Origin: Bolinopsis microptera
Lineage: Eukaryota; Ctenophora; Tentaculata; Lobata; Bolinopsidae
Direction: 5' to 3'
Assembly (NCBI RefSeq): GCF_026151205.1
Contig: NC_087081.1
Location: 12,277,113-12,341,112 of the forward strand
DNA: 64,000 nt
Position 1 is the first letter of the stretch. Each line of letters starts with the position of its first letter. A program made the translations under genes and the position numbers. Of this stretch, positions 58,836-64,000 are shown piece after piece. The notes below the pieces were generated by a model. It was not told the origin of the DNA, searched no databases, and worked only from the letters and a program-made list of their open reading frames with translations.

Positions 58836-60937
58836 AGTGTATGCCTGAAATAGAGTTCTGATTAGTATCTTGACACAAGTATCACGTGATCTAGCTTTGG
58901 GATGTTTCTCGTGTTACGTTTTTTAGTGATCGCTTGACAGGGTTTTGTCAGCATGTTTAACTTGCGAGGAGCTTGACAGCGGTGTCAAGTGATGTGATCC
59001 TTAGAGCTTGTTAGTTTCGGAGCGTATTTTAAGATTTTAGTATTGATAATGTCTTAGTTTCTAGTCTTTCTGTAAAGGAAACATGTTCTTGAGGCGTGTT
59101 TGGCAGGCTATTTACCCCGAAATAATAACTCGTGGTATGGGACGCGAGATTTCGAGGGCACTAGCTTGTCGCGGCCGCTGGAAAAATGTTTTCTCAGAGA
59201 AGATTTTGAGTACTTGTCGTAGCGCGCAGGAACCTTCTTGTGTGAAGTAGACCTAATTTTATGTCATTTTCGTTTTAATTTTTTACGCGCGCACGAAGCG
59301 CTAGTTTTAGTCTTTTCAAAACTTTAAAATAGGGGGAGTATCATATTTTACCTTTAAGTTATTATATTCATAGACATGTCTGAGTGGTTATGTTTTGTTG
59401 TTTCACACACACTCATTCCCTTAGCATGTAAATACAACAAGGATGTAAATATAGAGGATTCAGGTGAACGGAACGAGAGCTAACCCTGAAGGGCAGGTAG
59501 TGTAATGTTTAGCTTATTTTGGTTTCTATGTAGTAGTTTCAGTTTCTTTGTAGTAGTTCCTTTAGTCCTAGGTTTGTAGTTTTGGGTTACTACTTTCTAA
59601 TATACTTTCTTATATTTACAGGGTTGTTTTTAGTTCAAGTGAGTGTCTGCTGCTGTAAGAGTGAAAGCCAGACAAGTCAAGTTCCTGTGTGTGTGTGTCA
59701 CGGGGACCACACAGAAGAACCTAAAGAGAAGATCTAGTGTTTGTGAGTAAGGGAATATCACAACACGTTCACATCACTTCTGGGGAAGTGATAGAAGAAT
59801 TAGTTTCTAAGAAGTTAGAAGAAGTTAGAAGAAGTAGTTTATAAGAAGTTTGAACTGTTATTAAGAAGGATTTACAGTTTTGGGAAGATTTGTTTGTAAT
59901 CACATTACCACACCACTCACGAGGTTAAGTGAGTGAGAGTTGTGTTTGAGGTCTGTGTAGAGTGACGTGCAGTGATAGTGAGTGCAGCGTTAGTGTGCTA
60001 ACCCATTACCAATTTGTTAACAATTCATTTACTAACCTATTTAACCAATTGTTACCAATTTAGTTACTAACCCAAATTACAACTTGTTTTACTTTGTCTC
60101 CCGTGATTGATCAGAATACACAATTAACAGATTGCTCTATGACTTAAAATTTAAAATTTAGCAAAAGATATCTAATTTTTAAATAGTTGGTTACAGTTTA
60201 TGACAGTACTGGCATGATCAATTTTATTGTGGCTGGTAAAAGGACCCAGTTGCCTGTAAGGGCTTTACCGAACCCCTGGGGACCACAATGTGATAGGATC
60301 AGGCCAGATGTTTCTATGTAGAGCAATTTATTTATTTCTGAGCTATGGTTACGTGGTATAGCTGGTGGTCATGTTTAAAGGTCAGTTTATCTTTGTGTGC
60401 TAATTATCCATCCAGATGCTTAGTGATGTGAGTAAATCATGCCCTTCTACAATATATAACGTTAAACTATAAATTTGTTTTTTTGCCATTACAATGAATA
60501 ATGATATTATAATAAATATAAGTAGACATTCGTTAATGTAAAACTTTTTACATCCAGTACAACCCAAAATGTCAGCCGACTAACAAAAATAAAGAAAGCT
60601 AGCATGTTCATAGTTTTTCTAACGAGCATACTTATTGACCAATAAAATCCCACAATCACTGTCATGTGTCAAAATAATATGCCTCACCTCCACTCTACGA
60701 TCCACATCTATGATCTAGTATATAGTTATAAAAAATGAAAAAGTGATATGAAAAATGATGAGCACTCAATTGAAGTCATTGGAACAAGGATGGACATTTC
60801 ACTGTATAAATTGAACAGAATACTTTGATTACTATCAGGGCTTGAATAATGTTTTGCAATAACTAGGTATTTTTGTGTCCTGTTGTTGTTTGCACTTGAT
60901 GTTCAAAAGTAATGGAAAAGTCTACCAGTATATATCC

Positions 60938-62425
60938 ACCAGCGGGCTATATTTGCGCCAGCAGGCCCGCGCAGCCCGCTAGTTAGAAGACCTGATATAT
61001 CCCGGCCCGTTGTCACAGCCCGCCGACATGGCGTGATGCCCGCTATAACAGCGGGCGATATAGCGATATAGCCCGGAGATAAATTTTATTTTTGTGTCCG
61101 GTAGGGCTGCCGGCTGATGATACAGCAATGCACGTGTACCATATTTACGATGATCGATACACATTATAACACACTACACAATACACATCAGCACTATTAT
61201 CCTCCTATTATTGATATTCATCGTCACTGACATTACATTAATTATTCCCATGGCCCAGGAATGCAGTTCCAGTATGGATCACTTATCTCAAGCCCCTATA
61301 TACGACGCAGCCCAATATGATTGGCTTACATTGAACACGTGACGTGTTACCATGGTTACAACAATTAGTGGCGACCTTGGCTAGAGTTGACTTTTATACA
61401 CGCTCCATTGTTTATTTAGTTATTTCAACTGATTCCCAATTCTACAATTGCTCAAACTATTTCGAGTAATAAATCTAGAAATTTTATGCCGGAATTTTAC
61501 GTGTAACTCTATTGTGTTCCCGAAAGAAATTGTGCCCTGTTTTTTTGTTTTGAAACTATACCATTCGAATTACGTTTGTACTGAAAGAATTAGAACTGTA
61601 GCTTCTCAGATGACCGAGATATGAAGCATAACGAGTTTACTCATTACGTGTGATCAGGTGATTGGTTTACCTAATCACGTGATAAGGTGCCCCCGTTAAC
61701 TACCCCGTTAAACATTATGAGAATTGTTAAGGGTGCCCAATTAAGGTGTCGTGTCACGGTGTCACATAATCACCCAGTCAATTTTGTTAACGAGATACAG
61801 AAAATGCTTGATAACTTCGTCATTTCTAATCTGTTTTGCCTCATGTTTTTAGATCATATGCAACATTTGATAATCTACCGTCCCTGAATAAATGAAGCGT
61901 TCAGCATGTTCAGAGAAAACAAGATAGGTGTTTGAATATTGAATGGGCGTGGTCTAAAATATTCGAATTTTCAAATTTCGACGACGGAATCCTCGAACCA
62001 GTAAGTACAGTATGCCATCTGCAAAGCAACAGCTCTCAAATATAAAACATGGCTGAGCTATTAAGGCCAACGTATGGGTACTGACTTTTGGCCCACCCTG
62101 TACATCTGACGTGTTGTCATGGTAACAGGAATTCTTTGTTACTTGTAGTATGGATTGACAGAGATACACAATTTTTAATCTATGTTAATGATTAACAACC
62201 TGTTGACTGTTCATCGATATGGTTGGTGTGTAATACCATTATAGTACATGGGTTTTCAATTCTTCTATTGTGATATGTAATCAGTAATGTTGCCCTGTCC
62301 TGCATCTTAAACCAAAGGCTAAAGCATGATTTTCTCGTAAATTTGCAGCTTTAGTTCGAAATCTTTTACTTCTATTTGCTATGATTGTTGGAAACTGTAA
62401 AGCGCCCGCTGGTGGATATAATACA
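60938..62425. mobile_element. Possible element with TATATCCACCAGCGGGC ends
   Basis: A 17-bp motif at about 60945 (TATATCCACCAGCGGGC) is exactly inverted at about 62405-62421 (GCCCGCTGGTGGATATA). The interior has no transposase frame. GC-rich blocks sit at both ends. A target duplication was not found, so two independent copies of a repeat are also possible. Confidence 0.4.
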
Positions 62426-62832
62426 TATCCTACTCGCCTCGCGGGCGGAATCCCGTATAGCACTCGGGCCCTCCGGGCTATATGGGGATATGTCGTCCTC
62501 AGGCTATGCGGAAAAATCGTCAAAAAACGAGGTCCAAGATTTTCAAAATCGAATAAAAACTTTTCTTAAGCCTATTTTAAAATTCTGATAGACTAGAATT
62601 TTCTAAATGGTCCTTTATCCTTAGAACATATCCCGAAAGTTTCAAGGTGATTGCTCAAAAAATGTAGGAGAAGATAGATTTTTAGACTCGTTTTTCAGGG
62701 TTACACAATACACATGAGCGCTGACCTTGCATGTCTGAAATGTAACGCTTGATTTATATGTATAATAATTAATTGAATTGTCAAATAAAAAAGTAATGAA
62801 ATTTTAAATATTAAATAAATCATTCTTTAAAG

Positions 62833-63513
62833 ATGGTTGATGATGTTCCAGATGGCAGATCTCCCACCAGCCCCACAGCTTACCGGTACACTCTTAAATA
62901 TTTACCTGTGCTAAAATAGAAATCAGGGATCTTTTACAATCACTATTCCAATTACACTAAAATCAGTAATGTGCTGATTCTCTTGGTTGTCAGAGAAGAC
63001 AGTAATGGTTTTAATCAACTAATTTAAAATTCTACTGGTTTTGATTGGCTTATAATAATGAAGTTCTAATGATATTTAAAGAGTAAATGGAAACTCCACA
63101 TTTCAGGGTAGAGAACGGAGGGAACCACCTATCTCCGGTACTAGCACCTCACAACCTGACACCGAACAGTGTTCCCAGCAGTGAGCTCTACCCTGACTCC
63201 ACTCACTCTTCTTTTGATGGTAACTTACTTAGTCATTGACTACTCGTTACATATTTCAAAGTCTAGTCATCACAAAACCTATCATTAACTCATTGGTACA
63301 TTACTCTGTACACTGTCACTCACACGTGAGTGAGAGATCTTTACAGCGCAGATCTGAGCTGTTTATACGATAATTAATGATAGTACATGTTGTTATTTGG
63401 CAGCTCCTACAGTCTACACCATGAAACCTTTACGCACCTGCTCACTGATTAGAGCCAGTATTTGTAACATGTATTGGGAGGTAGAGATCAGGTACTGCAG
63501 AGCACCATACTGA
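62833..63513 (+). CDS. Tentative three-exon gene or 3' part of a gene
   Basis: Exons 62833-62885, 63107-63219 and 63404-63513 join in phase to an open 91-codon product ending YCRAPY. An ATG at 62833 is possible; alternatively an acceptor at 62849-62851 makes these the last exons of a gene extending upstream. Peptide pieces: DGRSPTSPTAYR, GGNHLSPVLAPHNLTPNS and APTVYTMKPLRTCSL. Ser/Pro-rich, no recognised domain. The support is splice-phase consistency only. Confidence 0.35.
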
Positions 63514-64000
63514 GCTGCTGGTCCAGGGGGCGGTGTAGAGGTCCTAGCAGCTCATTAGTCTTCAAGTAGTAGTAGCCAGCTCAATGTACCATGTGTAGTG
63601 TGCTGAATGTTATAAGTGATACTTTGAACACTACATAATATATGTACTAAATAATTTGAGCAGACCATGGAGTCTAACAATGACCATTGGTAGAGGGAAC
63701 TAGTTACCAGGCCTTTTGACTGCACTGTTCCAGAATCCAGACCTTTTGACTGCACTGTTTCTGGCTTTTTCAGCTTACTTTTGTTTTCCAGATGTCTGCT
63801 TTCTAAGGGTTGGATGATGCATATTTTGTATAGTGTGTCCTCAAAGGCACCGGCTACATCGTGTTATCACAAGTTACAAATAGACGCGAGAGCTGGCTAC
63901 TAATTGCAGCGAAAGCTACGCTGACTAAACACTGAAAATAAAGCACCGATTTTGAAAGAACTGATGTATGAAAGTGGACGAAACTGTTTTGTAAACCGTA
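63514..64000. other. Right-edge sequence
   Basis: Contains a short duplicated phrase CCTTTTGACTGCACTGTT (about 63712 and 63742). No gene is recognised. Confidence 0.5.

Larger units (their letters stand above)
55941..62832. other. Long repeat-rich, gene-poor region
   Basis: I see no gene in almost 7 kb. Dispersed repeat pieces: CAGCTCGGCGCAGCACAGTAG...GCCGATCTAG at about 56473 and 57868, also near 10967; TGATACTCGTAAAATATCTG at 57076 and 57132; CGGCGCGCGTCTTGGTAGGT at 57105 and 57746. Other parts have the look of LTR or UTR sequence, but no terminal repeats were proven. GC-rich palindromic clusters lie at 60940-61080 and 62400-62480. Confidence 0.5.

Noticed and set aside
62281-62588. Overlapping frames on both strands with Arg/Ala/Gly bias
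   Set aside because: Shadows of a GC-rich palindromic repeat.

Overview
This 64 kb window is nuclear DNA from an invertebrate animal. The evidence is spliced genes with GT-AG introns of roughly 0.1-3 kb, metazoan orthologues (eIF2B-gamma, MED17, TMEM185, ZFAND2, REXO1 and a probable amyloid-precursor-like membrane protein) and abundant non-LTR retrotransposons, MITEs and satellites. AT-rich spacers, poly-C/poly-G runs and CACGTG palindromes are frequent. I cannot name the species; a cnidarian or another non-vertebrate lineage is plausible. I rebuilt the exon structures by hand from splice sites and reading phase, and every junction listed in the main genes is phase-consistent.

Layout. 1-5.6 kb holds minisatellites and spacer with no convincing gene. 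5.63-6.88 kb (-) is a small secreted, Thr/Pro-repeat, Cys-rich protein. 7.26-9.26 kb (+) is the 3' part of an APP-like single-pass membrane protein with a MITE in one intron. 9.3-13.6 kb is a graveyard of inverted-repeat elements and contains a tRNA-derived SINE that carries a minimal hammerhead ribozyme (-). 13.7-19.5 kb (+) is a CR1/L2-like LINE whose ORF1 combines an AlkB-type 2-oxoglutarate oxygenase, a coiled coil and an SGNH esterase; its ORF2 is frameshifted. 21.05-28.55 kb (+) is a REXO1-like exonuclease gene of 11 coding exons.

30.7-37.5 kb (-) is a complete 13-exon EIF2B3 gene, convergent with REXO1, with an ORF1-like retroelement relic in its eighth intron. It is followed on the same strand by MED17 (38.3-41.3 kb), TMEM185 (42.1-43.3 kb) and ZFAND2 (44.5-45.5 kb), a compact block of housekeeping genes transcribed leftward: translation initiation, transcription, a membrane protein and proteasome-linked quality control. 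They are neighbours, not an operon.

47-64 kb is again mobile-element territory: a nuclease-like fragment (+), an intronless four-repeat gene of unrecognised family with one frameshift (-), a PHD-endonuclease-RT LINE (+) broken only at an A9 run, a retroelement C-terminal fragment (-), long repeat-rich spacer with an RNA-like three-way fold, and a tentative three-exon gene at the right end (+).

The most unusual items are the AlkB-SGNH ORF1, the ribozyme-bearing SINE, the 14-fold tandem amplification of a MED17 splice-acceptor region, and the four-repeat protein.
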